From: Halorientalis sp. IM1011
Lineage (GTDB): Archaea; Halobacteriota; Halobacteria; Halobacteriales; Haloarculaceae
Assembly: GCF_001989615.1 (NCBI RefSeq)
Contig: NZ_CP019067.1
Location: forward strand, 2,914,001-2,978,000
Direction of reading: 5' to 3'
DNA length: 64,000 nucleotides
In this document: one piece after another, positions 9,760-17,552 of the stretch
Position numbering within the stretch: the first letter of the stretch is position 1
Layout: each line of letters opens with the position of its first letter
Position numbers and translations under genes: made by a program
The notes under the pieces: model-generated
Told to the model about the DNA's origin: nothing
What the model saw: the letters and a program-made list of their open reading frames with translations, nothing else
The model's database searches: none

Positions 9760-9777
9760 GGTGACACCGGTGTCACC
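9760..9777. promoter_or_regulatory. Perfect 18-bp palindrome GGTGACACC/GGTGTCACC
   Basis: The two 9-bp arms are exact reverse complements with no spacer. It sits 9 nt after the stop of the NnrS-like gene and about 100 nt before the esterase start, both on the minus strand. It may be an operator for the esterase or a transcript-end hairpin for the upstream gene; no T-run follows it in the direction of transcription. Confidence 0.45.
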
Positions 9778-9786
9778 GGATGTCCG

Positions 9787-11157
9787 TCAGGCAGGTCGCT
9801 CCTCTCCCGCGCCGTCGTCCGTTCCGACGTCCTCGTCGGAGCGGGAGCGCGCGAACAGTACACCGGCGATGGTGTGGGGGCTGTGGTCGCGCAGAACCGC
9901 GAGCAGGTTCGCGGCGAACACGACGGAGCCGAGGGCGACGAGCGCGCCCGCGAGCGGGACGGCCAGCGCTGGCAGGGCGAACAGTTCCGCGGCGACCAGG
10001 ATGATCGCGCCGCCCAGAATCAGGCCGAAGTCCGCCGCGGCCAGTCGGTCGTCGTAGAGGTCGTCGATCATGGGCACGTCCTCGAACCCCAGCAGGTCGC
10101 TGTAGCGGTGGACCCAGACGATGAAGGGGACGATGTGGTACAGCGTCCCGAGGACGACGAACCCGACGACGCCCAGCGCGAGCAGGTGGACGGTGCCGGG
10201 CCCGCCGAAGCGGTGGGTCAGCGCGAGGGGGTCGGCAAGCCACGCCGGGGCGGTGAGCAGGCTCCAGGCGGCCATCGCCGCGGCGACGACGGCGTACCGC
10301 GAGAGCATCGGCGTCCAGTCGACACGGGTCTCGACCAGCCGGCGAGCCAGCAGGATCGAGAAGCCGGCCACGGCGACGACGATCAGGAGGCCCCCCACAC
10401 GTGCCAGCGGCGTGCTCCCGACCAGCCGACCGCCCGCGAGCGCGAGGACGCCCGCTGGGTAGCCGTAGGACTCGATCCGGCGGAGGTGGTGATCGATCCC
10501 GTGGAGCTCGGTCTGGGTGAACATCGTCCCGAGCTGGTAGAGCGCGCCGAAGACGGTCCCCAGGATCGCGCCGAAGACGGCGAGCGTGGCGTGTGCACCC
10601 ACCGTGCTGAACCGGGTGATCGGCAGGTCGGCGAACACGGGAACGGCATAGTCGAGCGCGAGCAGGAACCCGAGCCCGGTCACGAGCACGAAACAGGCGA
10701 GTGCGAACGCGAAGTGGGCCTCCGTCACGTCGAGGCCGTCGACGCGGGCGAGCGTCCGCCCGAGGTTGTAGGCGAACGTCCAGAACCCGGCCACCGCGAG
10801 CGTCCCGAAGACGTGGACCCAGGGCAGGGCTCCGAACAGGAAGCTCCCGGCCATCCCGAGGAGGCCGGCGACGACCAGCGGGAGCTGGACGCTCGCGAGT
10901 CGGCGCGAGTACAGCGAAACGCCGGACCAGACGGGAACGAACTGCGTCATCGCTCCCATGATGGTGATACAGATCCAGCCGGCCAGCAGGAGGTGGACGT
11001 GGGCGAGGGTGGCGAGCCCGGGCAGCCCGACGGCGGTGTCGGCGGCCGCGAGCCCGACCGCGCCGACGAGGAACCCGATCGCGACGACGAAGTGCCGGAG
11101 CGGGACGGTCATCGGCGGTCCCTGTCCGGCGTCGATGTTTCCGGGAACTACGCTCAT
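9787..11157 (-). CDS. Polytopic NnrS / cytochrome-oxidase-subunit-I-like membrane protein
   Basis: 456 residues with about twelve membrane helices. Several helices carry histidines in the pattern H-x(6-8)-G-x5-I-x-G, for example AHVHLLLAG followed by MTQFVPV near residue 50-70, and GTLYHIVPFIVW near 340. This recalls NnrS and short haem-copper oxidase I-like proteins linked to nitric oxide metabolism. The canonical CuB/Tyr oxidase motif is not evident, so oxidase activity is unlikely. A CGAAC-N2-GTTCG box ends 38 nt before the start, placing it with the denitrification genes. The protein at 50555-51745 shares the same motif layout. Specific biochemical role is inferred. Confidence 0.6.
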   Translation of the reverse strand: MSVVPGNIDAGQGPPMTVPLRHFVVAIGFLVGAVGLAAADTAVGLPGLATLAHVHLLLAGWICITIMGAMTQFVPVWSGVSLYSRRLASVQLPLVVAGLLGMAGSFLFGALPWVHVFGTLAVAGFWTFAYNLGRTLARVDGLDVTEAHFAFALACFVLVTGLGFLLALDYAVPVFADLPITRFSTVGAHATLAVFGAILGTVFGALYQLGTMFTQTELHGIDHHLRRIESYGYPAGVLALAGGRLVGSTPLARVGGLLIVVAVAGFSILLARRLVETRVDWTPMLSRYAVVAAAMAAWSLLTAPAWLADPLALTHRFGGPGTVHLLALGVVGFVVLGTLYHIVPFIVWVHRYSDLLGFEDVPMIDDLYDDRLAAADFGLILGGAIILVAAELFALPALAVPLAGALVALGSVVFAANLLAVLRDHSPHTIAGVLFARSRSDEDVGTDDGAGEERPA

Positions 11158-11195
11158 GGTCGTAAGTACGTGTCGGGCGGCCGAACGACTGTGCC

Positions 11196-11207
11196 CGAAC
11201 GTGTTCG
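11196..11207. promoter_or_regulatory. NarO-type box CGAACGTGTTCG
   Basis: Perfect CGAAC-N2-GTTCG palindrome, 38 nt from the start of the NnrS-like gene (11157). This spacing recurs at most boxes in the window and places the site just upstream of where a TATA element would sit in a leaderless promoter, consistent with an activator site. Confidence 0.75.
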
Positions 11208-11230
11208 CCAGGGATCGGGCGAGCGGTCGC

Positions 11231-11461
11231 TCAGGCGTGTTCGATGTCGACGTGGAACTCGTCGGGCCCGACCCGTTCGGTCTCGTGGGTGAACCCGCGC
11301 TGTTCCAGCACCGCGTACAGCGGTTCGGGCTCGAAGCTGTTGATCAGGCGCAGCCGCTCACCGTCGGGGAGGTCGTCGAGGGCCGCCATGATGTCGTCGA
11401 ACGGTTCACCGTCGATGTCGCGCACGTCGAGCCGTCTGTGGGTGGGGATATCCTGGCTCAT
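11231..11461 (-). CDS. DUF2249 (SirA/TusA-like fold) protein
   Basis: 76 residues covering essentially one DUF2249 domain: the opening LDVRDI, the central GERLRLINSFEPEPLY and a closing beta strand. The fold resembles SirA/TusA sulfur-carrier proteins, but the conserved CPxP cysteine is absent; there is no cysteine at all. Stand-alone DUF2249 proteins cluster with denitrification genes in haloarchaea; their biochemical role is not established. It has its own box at 11499. Three more copies of the domain occur in this window (52260, 53100 and fused to Mrp at 37648). Confidence 0.75.
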   Translation of the reverse strand: MSQDIPTHRRLDVRDIDGEPFDDIMAALDDLPDGERLRLINSFEPEPLYAVLEQRGFTHETERVGPDEFHVDIEHA

Positions 11462-11498
11462 ACTTCGAGGTTCGTGAGAACTGCGGTCCGTCTTGTCC

Positions 11499-11510
11499 CG
11501 GACATGTTCG
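11499..11510. promoter_or_regulatory. NarO-type box, one mismatch (CGGACATGTTCG)
   Basis: Lies 37 nt before the DUF2249 start at 11461. One base differs from the CGAAC half-site. It is preceded on the plus strand by the end of the next minus-strand gene, so it can serve only this DUF2249 gene or the cassette leftward of it. Confidence 0.6.
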
Positions 11511-11527
11511 ACCCGTCGGTGGGACGA

Positions 11528-11824
11528 TCACTCGATCGTTCGCGGTTCGTCGCCGGTATCGAGCGGGACGGGGTCGGCGTCCTCGTCGAGATCGTGGGTG
11601 GAGTAGCGCCGGACCGCCTCCGCGGGGCAGAGCCACACGTCGTCGGCGAACCAGGCGAACAGCTTCGTCGCCTGTTCGTAGGCCACGTCGGCGTCGGGGG
11701 CGGTGACGCTCCCGACGTAGCGCATGCGGCCGTCGCTCTCTTCGCGGACGAACACCTCCCACTCGCGTTCGGTAGCGTCCCGCGGTGCATCGCCGACGCG
11801 GGCGCGTTCGGGTTTCTCGACCAT
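11528..11824 (-). CDS. PaaB-like small protein, Htur_1727-type candidate RiPP precursor
   Basis: 98 residues. The core EWEVFVRE...VGSVTAPDADVAYEQATKLFAW...DDVWLCPA resembles the PaaB fold (small subunit of phenylacetyl-CoA epoxidase), but no other paa genes are nearby. From memory, haloarchaeal proteins of this length and with the ending STHDLDEDADPVPL...DEPRT are classed as Htur_1727-family partners of radical SAM enzymes, that is candidate RiPPs. No radical SAM gene adjoins it; the only one in the window is at 54892. A NarO-type box (11862) precedes it at the usual distance. Assignment to the RiPP family is by recall and should be tested by profile search. Confidence 0.6.
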   Translation of the reverse strand: MVEKPERARVGDAPRDATEREWEVFVREESDGRMRYVGSVTAPDADVAYEQATKLFAWFADDVWLCPAEAVRRYSTHDLDEDADPVPLDTGDEPRTIE

Positions 11825-11861
11825 GGATATCGTCAGCAGTCGGACGGCGAATCAGTTGTGC

Positions 11862-11873
11862 CGAATCCGTTCG
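11862..11873. promoter_or_regulatory. NarO-type box, one mismatch (CGAATCCGTTCG)
   Basis: Lies 37 nt before the PaaB-like gene start at 11824, abutting the multicopper oxidase stop at 11874. The spacing matches the other boxes, which supports it despite the mismatch. Confidence 0.6.
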
Positions 11874-13037
11874 TCACATCTCGTAGCCGGCGTAGTCCAT
11901 CAGGTCGGCGAAGATGTCGGTGTCCATCGCCTCCTCGTAGACGATGCCGGTGACCATGCCGCCGGGGTAGGACGCGGCGGCGTCGAGGCCGTTCGTGGCG
12001 TGGTTGACCTTGTGACAGTGCATCAGATAGATGCCGGGCTCGGCGTTGGCCTCGAACTCGATGGTGCGTCGCTGTGCGGGTGCGACGTTGACGATGTCCT
12101 GTTCGACGCGGAGCGCGTCGGGGAGCTGGGTGCCGTCCTTCTCGACCACTTCGAACCGGTGATTGTGCGTGTGCATCGGGTGGGCCATGTACCCGCCGAC
12201 GTTCACGAGGTGGACCCGGACCGTATCGCCCTTGCTGACGATCAGCGGCGAGCCGTCCTCCGGGTGCAAGGTACGGGGCAGGGACCGGCCGTTGATCGTG
12301 AACACGTCTGCCTTGCGGTGGTGGGCGCTGTAGCTCACGTCCTCGCCGCCGTACATTCGTGAGAGCCGGGAGTCCCAGTCCTTGACGGTGAGGAAGTACT
12401 CGCGGTCGGCCTCCTGATACCCCTCGGGATCGACCCGGAAGATACCGTACATCCCCATCTCGATGTGCTGGTGGGTCTGGTAGTGGCAGTGATAGCCGTG
12501 GGTCCCGGGGGTGTTGGCGGGGATCTCGTAGGTGTGTTTCTCGCCGGCCGGGACCTGAATCCCGGAGGTCGTCGGGACGCCGTCGTCCTTCCAGGCCTTC
12601 TGGACGCCGTGGAAGTGGACGGTGTGGGGCCGCTTGCCGTCGGTGTTGTCCAGCGTCACGTCGATAACGTCACCCTCCTGTGCACGCAGGACGGGGCCCG
12701 GAACGCTGGGCTGGCCGTCGTCGGCCGCGAACGCCCACACTCGTGGGAGTTCGATGGGACCGCCAAGCGAGTCCTCGGGATGGACCGGGAGCCGTGCCGG
12801 CACGGTCTTCAGCGTGACCTCGTTACCCTGCTCTGCGAGGTCGACCATCTCCGGCGGGGCCGCGGCTGGCAGCGACGACTGGTTCGACTTGGACGACTGG
12901 GTCGTCGCCGTTCCGGCGCTATCTGCGCGCGGCGCGCCCTGACAGCCGGCCAGGGCGACGGCCGTCGCACCACTGGTAGCCTTCACGAAATCGCGACGCG
13001 AGAACCGCGTTCCCGGCGCACTCATCTGATCACTCAT
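11874..13037 (-). CDS. Tat-exported multicopper oxidase
   Basis: 387 residues. The N-terminus has a twin-arginine signal (SRRDFVKA) and a lipobox-like LAGC, so it is folded inside, exported and probably lipid-anchored. Two cupredoxin domains carry all four HxH copper motifs: HFHG and HCHYQTHQH in the first, HPMHTHNH and HCHKVNHATNG in the second. The first HCH is followed by a GMxG methionine suited to a type-1 copper. This is the arrangement of two-domain laccase-like oxidases that reduce O2, or of a nitrite-reductase relative. ATG 13037 is preferred over 13022 because a TATATA element lies 26-31 nt upstream. A NarO-type box lies further upstream at 13105. Confidence 0.82.
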   Translation of the reverse strand: MSDQMSAPGTRFSRRDFVKATSGATAVALAGCQGAPRADSAGTATTQSSKSNQSSLPAAAPPEMVDLAEQGNEVTLKTVPARLPVHPEDSLGGPIELPRVWAFAADDGQPSVPGPVLRAQEGDVIDVTLDNTDGKRPHTVHFHGVQKAWKDDGVPTTSGIQVPAGEKHTYEIPANTPGTHGYHCHYQTHQHIEMGMYGIFRVDPEGYQEADREYFLTVKDWDSRLSRMYGGEDVSYSAHHRKADVFTINGRSLPRTLHPEDGSPLIVSKGDTVRVHLVNVGGYMAHPMHTHNHRFEVVEKDGTQLPDALRVEQDIVNVAPAQRRTIEFEANAEPGIYLMHCHKVNHATNGLDAAASYPGGMVTGIVYEEAMDTDIFADLMDYAGYEM

Positions 13038-13062
13038 GACACCACGATGTTTGGGGGATTGA

Positions 13063-13068
13063 TATATA
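13063..13068 (-). promoter_or_regulatory. TATA element of the multicopper oxidase gene
   Basis: TATATA at 26-31 nt before ATG 13037, the spacing expected of a leaderless haloarchaeal transcript. Among the box-linked genes this one has an unusually strong TATA. Confidence 0.55.
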
Positions 13069-13104
13069 CCTCACGTGGGTATTCCAACGGTCCGGGAATT
13101 GAAT

Positions 13105-13116
13105 CGAACGTGTTCG
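13105..13116. promoter_or_regulatory. NarO-type box CGAACGTGTTCG between divergent genes
   Basis: Perfect palindrome in the divergent gap between the multicopper oxidase (start 13037, 67 nt away) and the DUF389 protein (start 13202, 85 nt away). The distance to either gene differs from the usual 37-43 nt; relative to the oxidase TATA it lies about 36 nt upstream. Confidence 0.65.
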
Positions 13117-13201
13117 GCCCAGAAACGTTCCGAATCGGCCCGGCTCCCTGGCCTGCACACGCTGGGGAAGTCCTTTCGAGGGGAGACGGTGTACCCGGCC
13201 T

Positions 13202-14536
13202 GTGCGGCTGCTCCACCTCTCGGTTCCAACGGAGGACCGTGACGCGGTGGTCGACACTATCGAGGAGGGCGAGTTCGGATACTTCGAGACGGTCGGTGGG
13301 GGTGACCGGGACGACCACACGCTCGTCTCGGTCGTCGTGCCGGCCGACGCGGTCGAACACGTCCTCGAGGACCTCGACGCGGCCGGGTACGACGACTCGA
13401 CGTTCACCGTGTCGGTCGAAACCCAGTTCGCGAACTTTCCCGGGATCGACGGGATACAGGACGCGTGGGCCGACACGCCGAACAAATTGGCTCCGCGGAC
13501 GCTCCGCTCGAAGGCCAAGGACATGCGGTACAACACGCGGGCGTATCTCTGGATGATGATCCTGGCCGCCGTCGTCGCCGTCGCAGGCCTCCTGCTTGCC
13601 TCCCCCGCCGTGGTCGTGGGGTCGATGGTCATCGCACCCATCGTCAGCCCGATGCTGACCGCGAGCGTCGGGGCCGTCCGCAGCGACCGGGCGATGCTGT
13701 ACGAGAGCCTCAAGATGCAGGTCGCCGGCCTGATCGTGGCGACCCTCGCCGCCGCCGCGTTCAGCCTCGCCGTCAAGGAGTTTTTCGCCGTCCCGCAGGC
13801 GCTCGCGATCACGAGCCTCGAACTCGTCGCCTTGCGGACCTCGCCCGGACTGTTGTCGATCACCGTCGGGTTGGCGGCCGGTGCGGCCGGTGCCTTCGGC
13901 CTGGCGACGAAGGGTCAGGTGAGCATCGTCGGCGTCATGATCGCTGCGGCGTTGATCCCCACGGCCGGCGTCGCCGGGATCGGGCTGGCGTGGGCCGAGT
14001 TCCAGCTCGGCCTCGGGGCGCTGGTGTTGCTGTTCGCGACGATCGTGGCGGTGAACGTCGGCGCGTTCTCGATGCTGTGGTATCTCGGCTATCAGGACGA
14101 ACCGGGACCGGGAAGGCCCATCTCGACCGATTCGCTCGGGCGGACGCTGCAGGTCGGGGGGACCTTCTTCCTCATCTTCGTCATCGTGGCGTTCGTCGCC
14201 GTCGGGTTCGTCCAGCAGAGCGCTTTCGAGCGGACGGCCAACGGTGCCGCGACGGACGTGTTGAACCGCGCGGAGTACCAGGGGCTGGAAGTCACGGAGT
14301 CGTCCTACGAATACACCGGTATCGGCCCGTTCACGACCCCGACGAGCGTCACTTACTCGATCCGACGGACGAGCGACAGGGCACACGCGAACCTTCCGAG
14401 GGCACTCGACCGGCGCATCGCAGCGGCGACGGGCGCGAACGTCACCGTTCAGGTCCGGTTCGTCGACTACCAGGTGTCGGGGACCGGATCGGACGCAGGC
14501 CCCCGACCCGGGAGAGCCACCACCGCCCGCGGATAA
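13202..14536 (+). CDS. TIGR00341/DUF389 family membrane protein
   Basis: 444 residues starting with GTG. The N-terminal 110 residues form a soluble ferredoxin-like domain (RLLHLSVP start). Then come five or six membrane helices with the family signature SMVIAPIVSPMLTASVG near residue 141 and a matching AALIPTAGVAG near 250. A C-terminal soluble domain of about 90 residues ends the protein. The family is widespread, with no established function (possible channel or transporter). Divergent from the multicopper oxidase. Confidence 0.78.
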   Translation: MRLLHLSVPTEDRDAVVDTIEEGEFGYFETVGGGDRDDHTLVSVVVPADAVEHVLEDLDAAGYDDSTFTVSVETQFANFPGIDGIQDAWADTPNKLAPRTLRSKAKDMRYNTRAYLWMMILAAVVAVAGLLLASPAVVVGSMVIAPIVSPMLTASVGAVRSDRAMLYESLKMQVAGLIVATLAAAAFSLAVKEFFAVPQALAITSLELVALRTSPGLLSITVGLAAGAAGAFGLATKGQVSIVGVMIAAALIPTAGVAGIGLAWAEFQLGLGALVLLFATIVAVNVGAFSMLWYLGYQDEPGPGRPISTDSLGRTLQVGGTFFLIFVIVAFVAVGFVQQSAFERTANGAATDVLNRAEYQGLEVTESSYEYTGIGPFTTPTSVTYSIRRTSDRAHANLPRALDRRIAAATGANVTVQVRFVDYQVSGTGSDAGPRPGRATTARG

Positions 14537-14609
14537 CTGGGGAGGCGCCACTTCGTGGCCGCTCGCCACCACGACCAAAATCTATTTGGGCCTCTCCGTC
14601 GTGGCTGTG

Positions 14610-14639
14610 AGCAAGCTCGCTTGCTATAGATAAAGCAAG
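14610..14639. promoter_or_regulatory. Candidate operator overlapping the TATA box of the CbiX-like gene
   Basis: AGCAAGC (14610-14616), TC, GCTTGCT (14619-14625) is a perfect 7-bp inverted repeat. A further AGCAAG occurs at 14634-14639. The TATAGATAAA element at 14624-14633 lies between them, about 20-27 nt before ATG 14651. A protein binding here would block the promoter, as for metal- or haem-responsive repressors. Confidence 0.5.
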
Positions 14640-14650
14640 ATTGTATACAT

Positions 14651-15436
14651 ATGGTCGAGGACACACTCGTACTCGTCGGGCAGGAGGGAACACACGCCAG
14701 GGAGACGCTGGCGACCCACGCGGAACGGATCGAGCGACGCGGTGCGGTCGACGTAGCCCACGCGGTCACGTACGCAGAGGAGCCGGGTCGGGAACTCCGG
14801 GACCGGTTTCGGGACGTCGAGGGCGGCATCGTCTACGTACTGCCGGCGTCGCTGGCCCACAGTCGCGAGACGACGGACGTGTTACCCCGGACGTTCCCCG
14901 CGTTCGAGGGGACGGTCCGGTACTGTGAACCCGTCGGCGCGAGCCCTGCCATCACGAGACTGGTGATAGAGCGCGCGGCCGCCTTGACCGAACCGGGATC
15001 CGACGCCACGCTCGTCCTCGTCGGACAGGGGAGCAGTTCCCAGCCCTACCACCGGCAGATGGTCGAGTACCACGCCACCCGGATCGCCGACCGTACCGAC
15101 TACGCCGCCGTCGAGCCTTCCTACCTCCTGCAGAACCCCGCCGTCGAGTGTGTCCGCTATGCCGTGGAGACCGACCGATCGGTCGCCGTCCCGCTCTTTC
15201 TGACAGCGAACGCGACGACCGACCACCGGATCCCCGCGAAACTCGAACTCCACCGCGGCGGAATGGCCTACGCCGACCCGCTGGGTGACCACCCGCTCGT
15301 GACCGACGCCATCGAAGGCGAGATCACCCGACAACGCGCTCTAGCGGCCACAGATCGTGCCCAACCCGCTTCCTTCGAGGACGCGCTGGTGCAGGGGGCG
15401 CGATCGGTCGCGACCGACGGCGAGGGACGGATCTAG
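14651..15436 (+). CDS. Divergent two-domain CbiX/sirohydrochlorin-chelatase-like protein
   Basis: 261 residues made of two CbiX-type domains (about 1-120 and 121-235). Both begin with the LVLVGQ strand, but the family's metal-chelating GHGS histidine is replaced: GQEGTH in the first and GQGSSSQPYH in the second. The second conserved histidine site (PLFL...H...IP) reads PLFLTANATTDHRIP, with the His shifted. It may therefore chelate metal differently or act as a non-catalytic relative. It stands outside the B12 operon, with its own palindromic operator overlapping the TATA box. The regular CbiX is at 29390. Confidence 0.62.
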   Translation: MVEDTLVLVGQEGTHARETLATHAERIERRGAVDVAHAVTYAEEPGRELRDRFRDVEGGIVYVLPASLAHSRETTDVLPRTFPAFEGTVRYCEPVGASPAITRLVIERAAALTEPGSDATLVLVGQGSSSQPYHRQMVEYHATRIADRTDYAAVEPSYLLQNPAVECVRYAVETDRSVAVPLFLTANATTDHRIPAKLELHRGGMAYADPLGDHPLVTDAIEGEITRQRALAATDRAQPASFEDALVQGARSVATDGEGRI

Positions 15437-15626
15437 CGCGGAGCATCCTCTGACCGAACCCGGCCCACAGGTGTCGACCGACCACGCGCCGTGTTCGTCC
15501 CGACCGTCTTTGCTAACATATTTGAGCGGAGGGCTCCTCGTTTACGGTATACGTGTATTCTCCGCTCCCCGGTGTCCAGCGACGCGCTCCCGTCTCGGAA
15601 CCGTTCACAGCCGACGGAGGTGAACT

Positions 15627-16361
15627 GTGAACCCGAGCCGCGTCGACTCGATAGTCGATCTCACCTATGGCCTGCTGATCGCCCTTTCAGTCGCGCTGAT
15701 CGTAGTCGCCGACAACGCCGTCGGGCTGGCGTTCGGGTTCGGGGTCCTGCTATCCTATCTCATCCACGTCGTCTGGAAGATGGCTCGCTTCGATCCGGAC
15801 TGGATGACCACGGCGGTCAAAGAGACCGTACAGGAGACCGTCGACGAGACGGTCGAAGAGAAAGTCGGCGAGACCGTGGAGAAGACCGTCGACGAAACGG
15901 TCGGCGAAACGGTCGAAGAGACGGTCGGTGAAACTGTCGAGGAAACCGTCGGAGAAACTGTCGAGGAGAAAGTCGGTGAAACTGTCGAGGAAACCGTCGG
16001 TGAAACTGTCGAGGAGACAGTCGAGGAAACCGTCGGAGAAACTGTCGAGGAAAAGGTCGGCGAGGCGGTCGAAGAGAAGGTCGGTGAGACGGTGGAGAAG
16101 ACTGTCGACGAAACCGTCGAGGAGAAAGTCGGTGAGACGGTGGAGAAGACCGTCGACGAAACCGTCGAGGAGACAGTGGGCGAAACGGTCGAGGAGACGG
16201 TCGGACAGGCGGTCGAGGAGAAGGTAACGGAGACCGTCGAGGAGACGGTCGAGGAGACGCTCGAAGAACAACTCGACGGTGACGAGGACGACGAGTCGAC
16301 CGACGAGGACGACGAGGCCGACGAATCGATCGACGAGAACGACGAGGACAGGTGGAACTGA
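15627..16361 (+). CDS. Membrane protein with long ExVx tetrapeptide repeat
   Basis: 244 residues from a GTG start. Two membrane helices (about residues 10-30 and 33-52) are followed by about 147 residues made almost entirely of four-residue units of the type ETVE, ETVG, EKVG, DETV, and then a very acidic tail of some 30 residues. Valine at every fourth position and Glu elsewhere suggests a long amphipathic helix or rod projecting into the cytoplasm. Its stop overlaps the start of the PiT transporter (TGATG), so the two are co-translated. The function is unknown; it may scaffold or regulate the transporter. Confidence 0.7.
   Translation: MNPSRVDSIVDLTYGLLIALSVALIVVADNAVGLAFGFGVLLSYLIHVVWKMARFDPDWMTTAVKETVQETVDETVEEKVGETVEKTVDETVGETVEETVGETVEETVGETVEEKVGETVEETVGETVEETVEETVGETVEEKVGEAVEEKVGETVEKTVDETVEEKVGETVEKTVDETVEETVGETVEETVGQAVEEKVTETVEETVEETLEEQLDGDEDDESTDEDDEADESIDENDEDRWN
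15822..16262 (+). repeat. 12-bp tandem repeat tract encoding ExVx units
   Basis: About 36-37 imperfect copies of a 12-bp unit near GAGACCGTCGAG run through the coding sequence. Copies group into higher-order 24- and 48-bp blocks, e.g. units reading ETVEETVG and EKVGETVEKTVD. Such tracts change length by slippage or recombination while keeping the frame. Confidence 0.85.
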
Positions 16362-17539
16362 TGGTTCAAGTACTGCTCGTGGCCGGCGTTCTCGTGGCGA
16401 TGTTCGTCGCGTACAACATCGGGGGGTCCACGACGGGGCCGGCGTTCGGGCCGGCCGTCGGCGCGGACGCCATCTCGAAGACCGGTGCGGCGGCGCTGAT
16501 GGGCGTGTTCTTCTTCCTCGGTGCCTGGACGATCGGTCGGAACGTCGTGACGAAGCTCGGAACGGAACTGGTGGTCGACACCGGGGTGTTCACGCTCGAA
16601 ACGTCGATCGCGGTCCTGTTTTTCATCGGCGTCGCGCTACTCGTCGGGAACGTCTTCGGCGTCCCGGCCTCGACCTCGATGACCGCCGTGGGAGCCATCG
16701 CGGGGCTGGCACTGGCCGGCGAAGTGCTCGACCTCGCGGTCATGGGCGAGATCGTCATCTGGTGGGTCGTCTCTCCGATCATCGGCTTCTGGGTGTCGCT
16801 GATCATCGGCCGGTACTTCTACGCGCGACTCAATCGGTTCGTCGCGATGGAGCGTAGCGAGGGACCCCTACTCGACTGGGATCGCTCGGGGCTGGTTCCG
16901 ATCCCACGCGTCCATCGGACGACCAACCGCCGGGAGCTGATCGGGACGGTCACCGTCGTCGCCATCGGCTGTCTGATGGCCTTTAGCTCCGGGACCTCGA
17001 ACATCGCCAACGCCGTCGCACCGCTGGTCGGGAGCGGTGAACTGGCGATGGATCCCGCGATCGCCCTCGGCGGTGTCGCCGTGACGATCGGTGCGTTCAC
17101 GATCGCCCGACGGACGCTGGAGACGATGGGCAGCGACATCACCGAACTCCCGCTGACGGCTGCGATCGTCGTCGCGTCGGTCAGTTCGACGCTCGTCGTC
17201 TTCCTCTCGATACTGGGCATTCCGGCGAGCTTCGTCATCATCGCGACGGTGTCGATCATCGGGCTGGGGTGGGGGCGAGCGACTCGACCGGTGACCGTTC
17301 CGGAAGCGGTCAGAGCGGAGAAATCGCCGCCGATGACCGTCGACGCGTTGGCCGACGACGAACCGGGCGAGGAGTTGCCGCCCATCGGCGAGGAGGATCC
17401 CGAGGAGATACCGCGTGCGGGAGATCTGTTCGACCCCGCGACGACCGCCCGCGTCGTCCTGATGCAGAACGTCGTGCCCGCCATCGCGACACTCGGCGCG
17501 TACCTCACTTTCCGGTTCGTCCCGATCTTCGGCCTCTGA
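16361..17539 (+). CDS. PiT-family inorganic phosphate (or sulfate) transporter
   Basis: 392 residues with about ten membrane helices and a cytoplasmic acidic loop near residue 330-365. Two inverted halves carry relatives of the PiT signature: AYNIGGSTTGPAFGPAVGA near residue 19 and SSGTSNIANAVAPLVG near residue 208; the strict GANDVANA form is altered in both. PiT proteins move phosphate with Na+ or H+. ATG 16361 overlaps the stop of the repeat protein; an upstream GTG at 16352 is also possible. The unusual signature leaves sulfate as an alternative substrate. Confidence 0.75.
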   Translation: MVQVLLVAGVLVAMFVAYNIGGSTTGPAFGPAVGADAISKTGAAALMGVFFFLGAWTIGRNVVTKLGTELVVDTGVFTLETSIAVLFFIGVALLVGNVFGVPASTSMTAVGAIAGLALAGEVLDLAVMGEIVIWWVVSPIIGFWVSLIIGRYFYARLNRFVAMERSEGPLLDWDRSGLVPIPRVHRTTNRRELIGTVTVVAIGCLMAFSSGTSNIANAVAPLVGSGELAMDPAIALGGVAVTIGAFTIARRTLETMGSDITELPLTAAIVVASVSSTLVVFLSILGIPASFVIIATVSIIGLGWGRATRPVTVPEAVRAEKSPPMTVDALADDEPGEELPPIGEEDPEEIPRAGDLFDPATTARVVLMQNVVPAIATLGAYLTFRFVPIFGL

Positions 17540-17552
17540 ACGAACGACCAAC

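Noticed and set aside
9654..9863. A 69-codon minus-strand frame overlapping the end of the NnrS-like gene
   Set aside because: It contains the 9760 palindrome, has no domain or plausible upstream element, and overlaps a well-supported gene.
11874..13037. Calling the multicopper oxidase a second NirK
   Set aside because: It has four HxH motifs giving a trinuclear centre as in laccases, not the NirK arrangement of type-1 and type-2 copper ligands seen at 57017.
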